A stretch of 5,073 nucleotides of DNA from Acidimicrobiales bacterium (GTDB lineage Bacteria; Actinomycetota; Acidimicrobiia; Acidimicrobiales; Poriferisodaliceae): positions 1 to 5,073 of the forward strand of contig JAHDHM010000278.1 in NCBI GenBank assembly GCA_020631315.1. Direction: 5' to 3'. The position numbers and the translations under genes were made by a program. The notes beneath the pieces are model-generated. The model had not been told where the DNA came from, ran no database searches, and saw only the letters and a program-made list of their open reading frames with translations. This document shows, in pieces, positions 5,031-5,073 of this stretch; the first letter of the stretch is position 1, and every line of letters starts with the position of its first letter.

Positions 5031-5073
5031 AGATCGCCGGCTGTTGCTGGGTGGCGCAGTGGATGCCGCCGCC
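5029..5073 (-). CDS. aguA: Agmatine deiminase, C-terminal end only (partial)
   Basis: Only the last 14 codons and the TGA stop are inside the window; the rest of the gene lies to the right. They read GGGIHCATQQQPAI. The GGGxHC-xTQQ-P ending is the signature C-terminus of agmatine deiminase (agmatine iminohydrolase, Porphyromonas-type PAD family), where the cysteine is the catalytic nucleophile and HC is next to the end of the chain. That enzyme converts agmatine to N-carbamoylputrescine and ammonia in the cytoplasm, a step of arginine-to-putrescine metabolism. A related peptidylarginine deiminase-type enzyme of the same family is the main alternative. It sits directly upstream of, and is probably cotranscribed with, the DUF1990 gene. 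The call rests on a short but very characteristic motif. Confidence 0.78.
   Translation of the reverse strand, partial: GGGIHCATQQQPAI

Overview
The window is GC-rich, densely packed bacterial DNA with G/C-ending codons, GTG starts and apparent leaderless promoters. This suggests a high-GC actinobacterium, possibly of the Acidimicrobiia type; the lineage is inferred from base use and protein style only. I see no mobile element, phage gene, CRISPR array, tRNA or rRNA.

Layout, left to right. 68-1060 (-) is an alpha/beta-fold hydrolase. Divergent from it, about 1115-1699 (+) is a small nucleotidyltransferase resembling the aminoglycoside 2''-adenylyltransferase group. It converges, with a 14-base gap, on 1714-2802 (-), a membrane fatty-acid desaturase of the plant FAD2/delta-12 style with all three histidine boxes. 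A 107-base divergent intergenic region separates this from 2910-3275 (+), a 121-residue protein of unknown function. An 84-base convergent spacer follows and contains a nested set of inverted repeats that can fold as a three-way junction (3301-3346). Then comes 3360-4403 (-), two GNAT acetyltransferase domains fused in one chain. The right edge, also on the minus strand, holds 4458-5018, a DUF1990 (UPF0548) protein, preceded by the last 14 codons of what looks like agmatine deiminase (5029-5073).

How the genes may work together. The agmatine deiminase tail and the DUF1990 gene are almost certainly cotranscribed: the Shine-Dalgarno of the second overlaps the stop codon of the first. The tandem GNAT lies next on the same strand but appears to have its own leaderless promoter. 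Its second domain looks like a spermine/diamine acetyltransferase, so a loose polyamine theme is possible on the right side. The left half looks like unrelated housekeeping or accessory genes in alternating orientations.

Three genes (nucleotidyltransferase, 121-aa protein, tandem GNAT) share a TANNNT box 6-7 bases ahead of the start codon and lack a Shine-Dalgarno, the pattern of leaderless actinobacterial transcripts. I did not find a clearly new multi-gene system. The least explained items are the folded element at 3301-3346 and the orphan 121-aa protein.
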